Assembly (NCBI GenBank): GCA_965214955.1
Contig: CBDCCU010000004.1
Coordinates: forward strand, 124,001 to 188,000
Direction: 5' to 3'
Length of the DNA stretch: 64,000 nt
Origin: Aliikangiella sp965214955
Lineage (GTDB): Bacteria > Pseudomonadota > Gammaproteobacteria > Enterobacterales > Kangiellaceae
Part shown: piece after piece, positions 27,151-36,497 of the stretch
Position numbering within the stretch: the first letter of the stretch is position 1
Layout: every line of letters starts with the position of its first letter
Translations under genes and position numbers: made by a program
Notes under the pieces: model-generated
What the model was told of the DNA's origin: nothing
The model's database searches: none
What the model saw: only the letters and a program-made list of their open reading frames with translations

Positions 27151-28306
27151 TATTTTTTTCACCTTCTGATTTATCCGTATTGACAGTAAAAGAGCTTTCA
27201 TCACTGTCTATAGATTCTTTAATTTCCTTCGCCTCATTTCGAGCTTGCAGTGTTCCTGAGGCAATAGGCTCTAACTCTTTAGTCATACCTTCTAATCGAC
27301 TGCTGGCCTCGCGTGCTTTCATTGTGCTATCTGCCATGGTTTGGTTTGCGGTGTTGACAGCCTGCATTAATTGATCAAAGCCTTCTTCTAATTTTTCAAG
27401 CCCAATGACTGGGTTGTTATACAAATCGCCAACGCTTTGAGCCGCCTGATTAACCGCAGCCGCATTTTGCGCCATCATATCGCCTAATCCATCCTGAAAC
27501 CCTTTTACGGCTTTTTCAACAGACTTTTGTTTCGCCAATGCCGCTTGAATTCGTAGCGCATTTTGCATCACCATAGGCCCAATCGTTAATGCGCTATCAA
27601 TTTGTTCGCTTAAAAGAGAGTTGGTTGCAATAGTTTGATCGATGCTGATAAAAAACTGTACCGCAGCTTGCTCCATTGTTCTGAGATCGCGTATTCGCCT
27701 AGCCGCCTGATTTTTTACCGTTGCCAATTTTTGGTTTTCTTGTATATCCTCAATGGCAACTTTTGCTTCTTCGGCTTCAATTTGTTCAATAAATAATTCA
27801 CCGACATAAATTTCAGCTTCAATTTCTTGTTTGGCACTCGTAATTTCATCGTACTGTTTTTCAAGCTCAATACTGGTTTCTAGCAGATCATCTTTTCCAC
27901 TTCTTAATCCGTTAAAAATTTCTTGAACATGCACCTGCATTGGTTGATAACGTTGAATAAATCGAGAGACGGCCTTTCTCTTAATGCCTGTTGGCATCCA
28001 AGAAAACCACCAACTATTATGTAATGAATGTGGATTAAGCTCATCCATAGTTGAGCGTAGCTCCAACAACTTTTCACCCGTAGGCGATTCACCTTCGAGT
28101 CCTTTTAATAATGAATTAACACTACCTGCCATAAGATCATTAGCCGATGACATTTTCTTCTTAGCAGGCGCACCTATACCATCCACAACACGAGTAAGCG
28201 CTGGACCAGCTTTTTCTTTGGTAGTAACAACAAGCTGGGTAGCACGCTCTTTCAACGTTTCTAGCTTGCTTTCTTTGGCCCATTTAGGTTCAATTATTTT
28301 TGTCAT
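27143..28306 (-). CDS. TelA/KlaA family protein (toxic anion resistance family)
   Basis: This 387-residue, almost wholly helical soluble protein contains the TelA pattern: a WWFSWMPTGIKRKAVSRF segment, RTMEQAAVQFFISIDQTIA, GPMVMQNALRIQAALAKQK, and a C-terminal coiled coil. The family was named for plasmid tellurite-resistance proteins, but most members have no proven substrate and many act in envelope stress clusters. Start and stop overlap both neighbours, showing tight coupling with the small membrane protein before it and DUF4178 after it. Confidence 0.88.
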   Translation of the reverse strand: MTKIIEPKWAKESKLETLKERATQLVVTTKEKAGPALTRVVDGIGAPAKKKMSSANDLMAGSVNSLLKGLEGESPTGEKLLELRSTMDELNPHSLHNSWWFSWMPTGIKRKAVSRFIQRYQPMQVHVQEIFNGLRSGKDDLLETSIELEKQYDEITSAKQEIEAEIYVGELFIEQIEAEEAKVAIEDIQENQKLATVKNQAARRIRDLRTMEQAAVQFFISIDQTIATNSLLSEQIDSALTIGPMVMQNALRIQAALAKQKSVEKAVKGFQDGLGDMMAQNAAAVNQAAQSVGDLYNNPVIGLEKLEEGFDQLMQAVNTANQTMADSTMKAREASSRLEGMTKELEPIASGTLQARNEAKEIKESIDSDESSFTVNTDKSEGEKNNA

Positions 28307-28830
28307 TAGGCTTCTCCATTTTGGTTAAATCTGTGTTGTAGGAAAGTTGCTTTTTTATTAAATTCGTTTACATCACGTTTGTTAAGAAGCTCTTCTACAG
28401 ACTTAAGCTCTTTACTCAAAGTCTCTAAATTCGATAGTACCGTTTCAGTTCTTTCTTTTTCTTCTCGGGCTTCTTTAGTGAGGTTAAGGTAAGGTCCCAT
28501 ACATTTGTTTGGTAGATATTCTTTAGCAATTTGATTTACTGTCCAGGCCATATCGGTACTGGGCATTTCTAGAGCATTGATTGCAGGGATCAAGTTGACT
28601 AATTGATCAATAACATTCTCACACTTTTCAGTAACCACGCTATCAACTGCCGACTTTCTTAGTCGAAGATTAAGCTTTATTAAATCATCTTCTGGTTGAT
28701 TAGGTTTATCCTTTGCGCCTTTTTGTTCATCTGCGCTTGAATCTTTGTTTGATGCTTTTTTTGTTGCCCTAAAGAAAACAACTAATGCCGCTATCACTAC
28801 CATACCGATAATGATCCATATTAATTCCAT
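28306..28830 (-). CDS. Small membrane-anchored hypothetical protein
   Basis: An N-terminal membrane helix (LIWIIIGMVVIAALVVFF) is followed by a charged linker and a helical domain of about 110 residues; total 174. AGGAGA lies 6 bp before the ATG, and the stop overlaps the telA start (TAATG). It is the first gene of the polyamine/TelA operon, so the operon promoter should lie in the gap upstream. I do not recognise a family; it may anchor TelA at the membrane. Confidence 0.7.
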   Translation of the reverse strand: MELIWIIIGMVVIAALVVFFRATKKASNKDSSADEQKGAKDKPNQPEDDLIKLNLRLRKSAVDSVVTEKCENVIDQLVNLIPAINALEMPSTDMAWTVNQIAKEYLPNKCMGPYLNLTKEAREEKERTETVLSNLETLSKELKSVEELLNKRDVNEFNKKATFLQHRFNQNGEA

Positions 28831-29614
28831 TAACTTCTCCTACAATGTACAAAAAACAACCAGCTGAGCTGAGTATTTGTTTATAACGTAACTTTTATTT
28901 TTATATTCCAATTGTTAAGAAAATAATTAACTCAACAATTATATGCATTCACACAATACCACAGTTTGTTAAAAGACAAGCAGTGATACAAGCGAATAGA
29001 CCAAGAGTGTAATGCTATTAAATCAATAGCGCTATCTGGGAGCCTATATTTTAACTTTGAATAAATGCGAGATTCTAGTTTTTCTTTTTAGTGATTAACT
29101 GTTTTAACAATAAACTTATTGAATGAAATTGAGTTTCGCTATGCAAAGCCAATCAAAAAAATGACTTTAGGCTTATCTACGCTAAAGCACAGCTTAGTGT
29201 TTTATTTATATGAGTTTCCCAGTTCTCTATTTTTGCTAGCTATCAGCGCTATGCTTGAGCAAATTACACTTCATAATTAAAACGAACATTGAATAAAAAG
29301 AATAAATCCAATAATCTACTCTCATAGATTGTGTCTAGGAGTTCGTAAAGTGATTTCAATTAATGAGCCAAATGATAAATATATTATTGACTGAGTTCCT
29401 ATACGGTATTTGGTCTCACGATCAATTGGATAACTGGTACACTGAGTTATACAAAAAACTACTGTAAATAATTGAGCTACTTAAGCAACATTCTCTTCAA
29501 AAGTCATTAATTTTTGCTCTTACTTGATCGTTTATCACTGCATTTTAAAATTTTAATCAAATATTATTTGCCTCTTAACTGGGCAATAAAGCTCATAATA
29601 AGGAGATTATACGT
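28831..29614. other. Intergenic region, 784 bp
   Basis: This gap separates the divergent polyamine/TelA operon and the lipoprotein gene. It is AT-rich with several stop codons in every frame. The only possible gene is a 34-codon frame at 29363-29467 (starting MSQMINILLTEFLYGIWSH) with no clear ribosome site; it may be a gene remnant. I see no tRNA, terminator pair or ordered repeat. Confidence 0.6.
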
Positions 29615-29956
29615 ATGAAATTTAAACACCTTAACCTTTTGATTCTAATGGTATTAATTATTCAAGGTTGTTCTGCAAATAAAACTAGACCAAATAACTT
29701 TGTAAGTGCTATCGATAAGAAAAGAATTATGGGTCGTGTCTCAACTACGATGATACATATGTACTTAAAGGCTCATGGCTGTAAAAAAAGCTCTTTCGAT
29801 AGAAAGATAATAGGCCCCATATTAGATAGTAAATATGATGACAGTGATATTTTATCTGAACATTGGTTGGTGAAAGCCTGTGATACTAAGTTCAATTTAA
29901 GAATGGACTTCAATTTAAATGAAGATCGAGTTGAGACTGCACAATACGAGCCTTAA
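29615..29956 (+). CDS. Small lipoprotein of unknown function
   Basis: This 113-residue protein begins with a lipoprotein signal: a hydrophobic stretch (LNLLILMVLIIQ) then the lipobox Gln-Gly-Cys at about residues 18-20, with Ser at +2, so an outer-membrane destination is likely. The rest is short and charged with two further Cys. AAGGAG lies 11 bp upstream. It lies 24 bp before the acyl-carrier-like gene. Family not recognised. Confidence 0.75.
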   Translation: MKFKHLNLLILMVLIIQGCSANKTRPNNFVSAIDKKRIMGRVSTTMIHMYLKAHGCKKSSFDRKIIGPILDSKYDDSDILSEHWLVKACDTKFNLRMDFNLNEDRVETAQYEP

Positions 29957-29980
29957 CCAAGCGCTAAAGGTTAAGATCAT

Positions 29981-30409
29981 ATGGAATATGCTTTAGGACT
30001 TATCGCCTCATGCGTTTTTATGTATTTTTCTTTAAAAAGAGGTGAACAAAATAGGCAAAGCACTATTGAAGCTGCATTTGATGGCAGGCAAGCTTCATCA
30101 CCTCAAGAATTTTATGACAAATACTATAAAACAAAGAATATTCCTGCAGAAATCGTACTGGGAGTTAAAAAGATTCTTGAAAAGCACCTTGACGTAGATT
30201 TATCGAGACTAAAATGCTCTGATAATTTTTTAGAGAACTTGAGCTTTTTCTGGAATTTCGATTCAATGGCAAACGTAGAAATTGTAATCGCGCTTGAAAA
30301 GAGCTTTGATATTAAAATTGAAGATTCTGAAGCTGAAAAAGCTAAAACTGTTGATGATATCATTATGGTGGTAGCAGGTAAGCTAAAAACAAGCGCTCTT
30401 AAACAATAA
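29981..30409 (+). CDS. Membrane-anchored acyl-carrier-protein-like protein
   Basis: A hydrophobic N-terminus (YALGLIASCVFMYFSL) is followed by a linker and an acyl-carrier-like domain. The segment FDSMANVEIVIALEKSFDIK mirrors the D-S-L-x-x-V-E signature of acyl carriers, with the Ser that would receive 4'-phosphopantetheine. It continues with IEDSEAEKAKTVDDIIMVV, the usual last helix. Length is 142 residues; free carriers have about 80. An anchored carrier would present an acyl or aminoacyl group at the membrane. Its partner enzymes are not next to it. Confidence 0.75.
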   Translation: MEYALGLIASCVFMYFSLKRGEQNRQSTIEAAFDGRQASSPQEFYDKYYKTKNIPAEIVLGVKKILEKHLDVDLSRLKCSDNFLENLSFFWNFDSMANVEIVIALEKSFDIKIEDSEAEKAKTVDDIIMVVAGKLKTSALKQ

Positions 30410-30578
30410 AAACCAACAATTCCCCCTAACATCTTGAAATAAAGCTATTTTTATTGCGAATTTCACCTAAATAATCTAAATTGCAACCACTGGTTGACAA
30501 TATTCCGCGCCTGATTGGTAGTGTGCAACCGTCCATTTTTCTATTCTGGCTACACTTTCAAACAGAGGAATTAAGAAA

Positions 30579-31559
30579 ATGATACTTGCAGATAAAATTA
30601 TTAAATTAAGAAAACAGTTGGGTTGGTCTCAGGAAGAATTAGCCGAAAAAATGGGGGTTTCTAGACAATCAGTTTCTAAATGGGAAAGCACTAATAGTAT
30701 TCCCGATTTAAATAAAATCATTAAACTGGCGGAAATTTTTAGTGTAACCACCGATTACTTATTAAAGGATGATCTTGAAACGATTGAGTCAGTTGATGGA
30801 GAAGTTGAGCAAGGTGTTAATAGCATTAACTTAACTATGGCTAACCGGTATGTTGAATGTAAAGATATTATTAGCCGCATTAACGTAAAAGGTGCGATTT
30901 TAAGTATGTGCTCGGTAGTGCCTTTGTTATTACTACTTTCAAACGCAAGCACACAACAAATGGAGATCAGTTCAAAAACGGCAACAATTTCAGGCATTAT
31001 CATTATGCTAGTGATGATTGTAATAGCAGTAAGCCTGTTTGTAAGAACTGGGCAGTTTGCGAGCGAAATCGACCCGATTGATAAAGATGAGTTTGAACTA
31101 GAATATGGCGTTAGAAGCATTTTTAAAGAAAAGCTTCAACAAATTACCCCAAGCTATCATAAAAAATTATCAGTCAGTGTTGGCTTGTTTGTTTTAAGCT
31201 TTGTACCACTGATGTATGCGGCAGTTAATGGAGCAGCAACAAGTTTAATATTAAAAATGATGTGTGTTCTGTTTTTTATGATTGCAGCAGGACTGTATAT
31301 TATTGTTCCTGCATCAGCAGAATATACTGCTTATAATCTTCTAATAAAAGAAGGTGAATATCATCCTCGTGAGAAACACAAAACAAGAAATGTAGAAGCA
31401 TTTGCAGCTTTCTACTGGCCACTATTAGTCGCAATTTACTTAGCATGGAGCTTTTGGACTATGAATTGGGGTGTTACTTGGATTATCTGGCCAGTTGGTG
31501 CGGTTTTATTTGCCGCACTGGTTGGATTAATTCAAATGCTAAGTAAAGATAAAAAATAG
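30579..31559 (+). CDS. XRE-family regulator with C-terminal membrane domain
   Basis: Residues 1-65 are a Cro/C1-type helix-turn-helix (LGWSQEELAEKMGVSRQSVSKWE, NSIPDLNKIIKLAEIFSVTTDYLL). After a linker there are five or six membrane helices (ILSMCSVVPLLLLLS, ISGIIIMLVMIVIAVSLFV and others); total 326 residues. Membrane-bound XRE proteins of this type are common; signal and targets are unknown. GAGGAA precedes the ATG. A two-way terminator follows. Confidence 0.87.
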   Translation: MILADKIIKLRKQLGWSQEELAEKMGVSRQSVSKWESTNSIPDLNKIIKLAEIFSVTTDYLLKDDLETIESVDGEVEQGVNSINLTMANRYVECKDIISRINVKGAILSMCSVVPLLLLLSNASTQQMEISSKTATISGIIIMLVMIVIAVSLFVRTGQFASEIDPIDKDEFELEYGVRSIFKEKLQQITPSYHKKLSVSVGLFVLSFVPLMYAAVNGAATSLILKMMCVLFFMIAAGLYIIVPASAEYTAYNLLIKEGEYHPREKHKTRNVEAFAAFYWPLLVAIYLAWSFWTMNWGVTWIIWPVGAVLFAALVGLIQMLSKDKK

Positions 31560-31566
31560 CCTACAT

Positions 31567-31596
31567 AAAGCCTCCTAGTTTGGGGGCTTTAGTTTT
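31567..31596. terminator. Probable bidirectional terminator
   Basis: AAAGCCTCC (31567-31575) pairs with GGGGGCTTT (31582-31590), followed by AGTTTT. It lies between two convergent genes whose stops are 30 bp apart. Confidence 0.75.
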
Positions 31597-31915
31597 CTAT
31601 AACTCCTTCGACTGAGCGTTGTAGCTCTCGTATCAAGTCTTCATCCATGTATTGATATTCATCGGGAATATCTAAAACATAAATCTTTTTATCTTCTAAA
31701 GCACATTTAAACTCTGCTTTTAACCTATTCTTATGTTTTTGCTCCATAACAAAAATAATATCTGCCCATAAAATATCAGCATTATTTACTGTTCTTTTAG
31801 CCTTTGAGCTAGTGCCTGCCGAACGAGTATTATAATAATGATGATTGCGCCAGATATTTTCAGCTGTTGGACTACGCCACTGATTTTTACTACAAATGAA
31901 AAGTAAGTTTTGCAT
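31589..31915 (-). CDS. Low-molecular-weight protein tyrosine phosphatase-like protein
   Basis: This 108-residue protein carries the phosphatase P-loop C-x5-R-S near the N-terminus (FICSKNQWRS, Cys8 and Arg14) and a DIPDEY segment that may supply the general acid. It is shorter than classic enzymes (~150) and fits the group annotated as predicted tyrosine phosphatases. The substrate is unknown. It stands alone, convergent with the XRE membrane regulator. Confidence 0.8.
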   Translation of the reverse strand: MQNLLFICSKNQWRSPTAENIWRNHHYYNTRSAGTSSKAKRTVNNADILWADIIFVMEQKHKNRLKAEFKCALEDKKIYVLDIPDEYQYMDEDLIRELQRSVEGVIEN

Positions 31916-32141
31916 GAAATACCGTTCTGAATTTTTTTGTATTTAATGATTTATTATATTCTACATAAAACCTCTACTAATATTTTAATAACCATAATGC
32001 TTGATGATACTCCCCCTTAAATCAAGTAGTATTTTTAATTATTGATTAATAAAACTAAATCATGATAAAACCATGACAATTAGCAAATAAAATAAGCGTA
32101 ATATAAGTACATCAATGATTATTTGTATGGATGGTAAAATA

Positions 32142-33932
32142 ATGAAAACACTGATCACTACTTTAAAAACAGTTTTTTGCTTAATGCTAATAATGCTTTT
32201 AGCAAACTGTGCAACTACAAGTCATGAAAGTCAATCAACTGTAGAAGCTGATGAATCTAAAATTATTGTCACTGGCTCAAGAATAAAAAGGACTGAAACA
32301 GAAGAGTTAGTTGTTGTCGAATCACCCCCTGTTTCGCCAGCCCCTAGCCAGTCGGCAGCTAGTACACTTGAGGAGTTATTAGCACTAGTAAAACAACGCA
32401 AAGTAAACTCTAAAGAAAGATCAAATAACTCTCAACAAGGTATTCTTTCTGATACAGAAAAAGAGCAACTTTATCGAACAATTGCTATAAGCCCTGAGGC
32501 AGCAGGCCAAATATTTAAGCGTTATAAAGTTAACCCAACCATTCAAACTCACCATAACCCTACCTCTACCTTTTCAATGGATGTAGATAATGGCTCTTAC
32601 AAATTAGCATCAGCTATGCTTAATCAAAATCAGCTGCCTAATCCTGATGGTATTAGAGTTGAAGAGTTTGTTAATTCTATGGAATATCAATATCATCAAA
32701 GTGAAGATTTGTTTTCTGTGAGTGCCGAAGCTATGCCTTCTCCATTTCGCTCTGGCTATCATATTTTGCATATTGGGTTGCAAACTAAATCTTTAAGTGA
32801 TCAAGAAAGAAACCCTAGTAATTTAGTATTAGTCGCTGACACCTCAGGCTCCATGAATTCAGATAATAAACTAGCGCTTCTAAAAAATGCCATGACAACT
32901 CTTGTTTCTCAACTTAATAGTGACGATAAAATAGCCTTAGTCGTTTATAACGATACTGCTAGCATTGCTTTACCCCCGACAAATGTGTATCACAAGCGTA
33001 CAATATTTAATGCCATTAACACTCTTAGTGCTGGTGGAAGTACAAATGCTGAACATGGACTGATTAAAGGGTATGAACTAGCAAAAAAAATATATCGGCC
33101 AGGCTATAACAATCGTGTTATTTTAACCTCTGATGGTATGGCAAATGTAGGCTCTAGTTCTCCAAAAGCTATTTTAGCAAAAATATCTGAAAGCAAAGAC
33201 AAAGGCATTTTCCTAACCACGCTTGGTGTTGGTAGAGATATGTATAACGATCATTTGTTGGAGCAACTTGCTAATCAAGGCAATGGAAATTACCTGTATA
33301 TTGCAAATCAAAAAGATATTCAACAAGCCTTTGTCGATGAATTAAATAGCCAATTACAAACTGTAGCTAAAGATGCAAAAATTCAGGTTAAATTTAATTC
33401 TAACCTTGTATCTAATTATCGATTACTCGGATACGAAAACAGACATTTAAATGAGCAAGATTTTACCGATGCAAATAAAGATGGTGGAGAAATAGGTGCA
33501 GGGCATAAAGTAACCGCCCTCTATGAAATTAAGTTGAACACTACAAATGAAATAAACACTCAAAACATTGCTAAGCTGTCTATTGCCTACAAAAAACCGC
33601 AAGGCCACAAAGTTAGATACATACATAAAGATATTCCATCAAAAGTAATAAAGCCTACAGCTCAAAAAGCATCACCTGATAGCCGTTTATCATTTGCTAT
33701 TGCAGCTTTTGCTGAAAAACTTAGACAATCTTATTGGGCTCGCACTTATAGTTACTTGGCGATAGAAAATCTACTTAGCTCTTTGCCTCATTCATATCAA
33801 AAACAATCACAAGTAAAACAATTAAAACAACAAGTGCGCACTGCATTTAATATTGATAACAGAGATGACTTATACGAATCTCAACACCCTATTTCAAATA
33901 TAAATTACGATAGAGTGCCTTTACTTGACTAA
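32142..33932 (+). CDS. von Willebrand factor A domain lipoprotein (YfbK-like)
   Basis: From ATG 32142 there are 596 residues: a lipoprotein signal (LMLIMLLANC), a low-complexity segment containing IIVTGSRIKRTE, the vWF-N region (STFSMDVDNGSYKLASAML), a vWA domain with MIDAS residues DTSGSMNSD (~233-241), and a DUF3520-like C-terminus. The domain probably binds metal-dependent protein partners at the outer membrane. The IVTGSRI stretch looks like the N-terminal segment of TonB-dependent receptors. The gene overlaps the histidine kinase gene by 8 bp, which implies joint expression. Confidence 0.87.
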   Translation: MKTLITTLKTVFCLMLIMLLANCATTSHESQSTVEADESKIIVTGSRIKRTETEELVVVESPPVSPAPSQSAASTLEELLALVKQRKVNSKERSNNSQQGILSDTEKEQLYRTIAISPEAAGQIFKRYKVNPTIQTHHNPTSTFSMDVDNGSYKLASAMLNQNQLPNPDGIRVEEFVNSMEYQYHQSEDLFSVSAEAMPSPFRSGYHILHIGLQTKSLSDQERNPSNLVLVADTSGSMNSDNKLALLKNAMTTLVSQLNSDDKIALVVYNDTASIALPPTNVYHKRTIFNAINTLSAGGSTNAEHGLIKGYELAKKIYRPGYNNRVILTSDGMANVGSSSPKAILAKISESKDKGIFLTTLGVGRDMYNDHLLEQLANQGNGNYLYIANQKDIQQAFVDELNSQLQTVAKDAKIQVKFNSNLVSNYRLLGYENRHLNEQDFTDANKDGGEIGAGHKVTALYEIKLNTTNEINTQNIAKLSIAYKKPQGHKVRYIHKDIPSKVIKPTAQKASPDSRLSFAIAAFAEKLRQSYWARTYSYLAIENLLSSLPHSYQKQSQVKQLKQQVRTAFNIDNRDDLYESQHPISNINYDRVPLLD

Positions 33933-35787
33933 TTACTTTAAAAATTCAGCAGTTACTACAATATACCTCCTAGTTTTTGCAGGAGGTATCTCTATATTTT
34001 TGATGTTATTTACAGAGTACCACGAAGCCAACAAGCTAATTGAAAATAATAAAGTGCTAATGAAAAGCACTGTGTTAAAAACTTTAACAAACAATGTTTC
34101 AAGCAAGTTAATAACCAACCCATTAACAATTTCAGATATTGAAAATAACTGGCAACAATTGCCCCTTAACTTTTTGGCTAGCGATGGTAATCATTGGATA
34201 TTTCCTAAGCGTTTCCAAGGAGTAAATAGTAATGATATATCGAGCCTGTGGTCACTTTATAATTTATCTCCTAATAGTCAAACTCACATAGAAGATGCTA
34301 AAACTAGTAATAAGCCTGTCAAAACTACTCCAAAATTTATACCTAAAGAGAGTGATCAAAGAATAAAATCCTTAAATAAAATAAAACAAGCTCTTAAGGC
34401 AGGCGACCAAACAAAAGTCATTAATCTAATTGAAAGCTATTTTTTGTTGGTTGAAAACTTTCAACTCTCTGCCATCGAAGAAATAATCTCCAGCTTAAGC
34501 TTTTTGTTGCTAGAGAAAAATTCAAGGTGGAACAGCCAGTTAATAGAGCTAATAATATTTAACGGTTCGCATCAGGTAACACCATTAATCGAATATATTT
34601 TTAATCAAAACAATAAACTAACACGTGCAGACTTAAAACGCTCGATTGATTATATTACCCAGATCTTAGAAAGTGCCAATATAGATAGCACATGGTTTAA
34701 CGAAGCCACAGATGCTTTGTGGAAAGAAAACCCGCAAATTAATATTGACACTTTAGCTAATAATTTAATTATTCATAATAGCTGGATTTCAATGAATGCT
34801 TCAGATGAGTTAATGCTATTATTACCCTTTAAAATAAGCACTGAGTTAAAACTTGTAGAAGAAAAATTAAAGTCACAAGGTATATTCGACCAAACTGACA
34901 GCATTTCTATTACTAGTAATAACCTTAACGATACGAATATTCTTTTATCGAATCTAAGTTTTGATATTCATAGACACTCATGGGAAAAACGGATATCGCA
35001 ACAAGAATACTTTTTTATTATTAAGATCACTCTTACTGTAGTTTTTATAGCTTCTCTTTTCGCTCTGATCATATTTATCACTTATAAAAATAAGAAAAAA
35101 ACCGAATTTATAAAGCTGAAAGAAAGCTTTATAAATCTAGTTAGTCACGAGTTAAAAACACCATTAGCCTCAATAAGATTAATGATAGAAACACTACAAA
35201 AAAGGCATGATAAAAAACTTAGCTTAAAAAACTACCCTGGCAAAATAATTGGCGAAGTAGATAGGCTATGGCTTATGGTTGATAACTTATTATCGCTAAA
35301 TCAAATAAAGTCAGGTGAGCTCAAACTCAATATTGATAAAGTAAATGTTAACTCAGTACTTTGCCGAGTATGTAATAGCTTTAATTATAATCAGCCAAAA
35401 AAGTTAAACTTTAAGAAAAATCTCAATAATATCTACATTAATTTTGACCCATTATTATTTGAGCTAGTTATAACCAATTTATTTTCTAACTCAATTAAGT
35501 ATTGTGATAATGCAGAAGTTTCAATTGAAATATCATATTCACAAGAGAAGAGTACTTTATACTTATCAGATAATGCCTGCGGTATTAATAAGTCTGACTG
35601 GCACCGCGTATTTGATGATTTTTACCGAAGTGCAAACAACACCAAACAAGGATCTGGTGTTGGATTATCTCTCTGCAGACAAATAATGAATATTCACAAA
35701 GGCTCTATAAGCATTGTAAACTCAGACACTACTGGAACAAAGTGGGCACTTCAATTCAACACACTCAAAACACACAACCAGCAATAA
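33925..35787 (+). CDS. Sensor histidine kinase
   Basis: This 620-residue kinase has membrane helices at ~11-30 and ~364-386 flanking a ~330-residue periplasmic sensor of unrecognised fold. The phosphoacceptor His408 lies in NLVSHELKTPLASIRL, with the N box LFSNSIKY and G boxes DNACGI and GSGVGLSL. It starts with TTG inside the end of the vWA gene; later ATGs would delete the first helix. The operon order vWA, kinase, regulator suggests that the vWA lipoprotein takes part in sensing or is a target. Confidence 0.9.
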   Translation: MTNYFKNSAVTTIYLLVFAGGISIFLMLFTEYHEANKLIENNKVLMKSTVLKTLTNNVSSKLITNPLTISDIENNWQQLPLNFLASDGNHWIFPKRFQGVNSNDISSLWSLYNLSPNSQTHIEDAKTSNKPVKTTPKFIPKESDQRIKSLNKIKQALKAGDQTKVINLIESYFLLVENFQLSAIEEIISSLSFLLLEKNSRWNSQLIELIIFNGSHQVTPLIEYIFNQNNKLTRADLKRSIDYITQILESANIDSTWFNEATDALWKENPQINIDTLANNLIIHNSWISMNASDELMLLLPFKISTELKLVEEKLKSQGIFDQTDSISITSNNLNDTNILLSNLSFDIHRHSWEKRISQQEYFFIIKITLTVVFIASLFALIIFITYKNKKKTEFIKLKESFINLVSHELKTPLASIRLMIETLQKRHDKKLSLKNYPGKIIGEVDRLWLMVDNLLSLNQIKSGELKLNIDKVNVNSVLCRVCNSFNYNQPKKLNFKKNLNNIYINFDPLLFELVITNLFSNSIKYCDNAEVSIEISYSQEKSTLYLSDNACGINKSDWHRVFDDFYRSANNTKQGSGVGLSLCRQIMNIHKGSISIVNSDTTGTKWALQFNTLKTHNQQ

Positions 35788-35799
35788 GGAGCAATACTA

Positions 35800-36489
35800 T
35801 TGAATAATAAAATTCTTATTGTTGAAGATGATGACAACTTAAGAGAAGCTTTAGCAGACAACTTAGAGCTCGAAGGGTACCAAGTATATTCTTATGCCTT
35901 AGTTAAAGATGCTCAGCAATTTCTACAAAATAATAATATTAACTTGGTTGTGTTAGATATTATGTTACCCGACGGTAATGGTTATGATTTATGTCGTTGG
36001 ATACGCAGTAAAACCAATGTACTTGTTCTTATGCTAACCGCTAGGAATTTAGAAAAAGATGTTGTTGAAGGGTTTATTTCTGGAGCGGATGATTATGTTA
36101 GTAAACCCTATCGTGCTACTGAACTTTTACTAAGAATTAAAGCATTACTTCGAAGAAAAAATATAAATAATACTAGTCAATCGCAAAACTTTAATGGCTA
36201 CCAGATTAATTGGAATCTAAGAGAAATTTATAATAAAGGCATAAAAGTACATTTAACTAAAACCGCCTTTGATATTCTTTTGTATTTATTTGAAAATATT
36301 AACCAATCTTGCAGCAGGGAAGATATTTTAAATTCTGTATGGGGAAATGATGTTTATGTTGACAATCGAACTGTTGATAATTTTGTCTCTAATCTAAAAA
36401 AACAATTAGAACTTACCGAAGGCTCTGAATATTATATTAAAACAATTCGTGGGATTGGTTATAGCTTAAAAAATATTAGAAATGTCTAG
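35800..36489 (+). CDS. OmpR-family response regulator
   Basis: The receiver domain has acidic residues at D10-D12 (VEDDD), phosphoacceptor Asp53 (VVLDIMLPDG), Thr80 (MLTARN) and Lys102 (VSKPYRA). A winged-helix output domain follows (HLTKTAFDILLYLFEN, VYVDNRTVDNFVSNLKKQLE, IKTIRGIGYSL). Length is 229. It starts with TTG, with AGGAG 8 bp upstream and 12 bp after the kinase stop. It is the partner of that kinase. Confidence 0.93.
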   Translation: MNNKILIVEDDDNLREALADNLELEGYQVYSYALVKDAQQFLQNNNINLVVLDIMLPDGNGYDLCRWIRSKTNVLVLMLTARNLEKDVVEGFISGADDYVSKPYRATELLLRIKALLRRKNINNTSQSQNFNGYQINWNLREIYNKGIKVHLTKTAFDILLYLFENINQSCSREDILNSVWGNDVYVDNRTVDNFVSNLKKQLELTEGSEYYIKTIRGIGYSLKNIRNV

Positions 36490-36497
36490 TTCAACAT

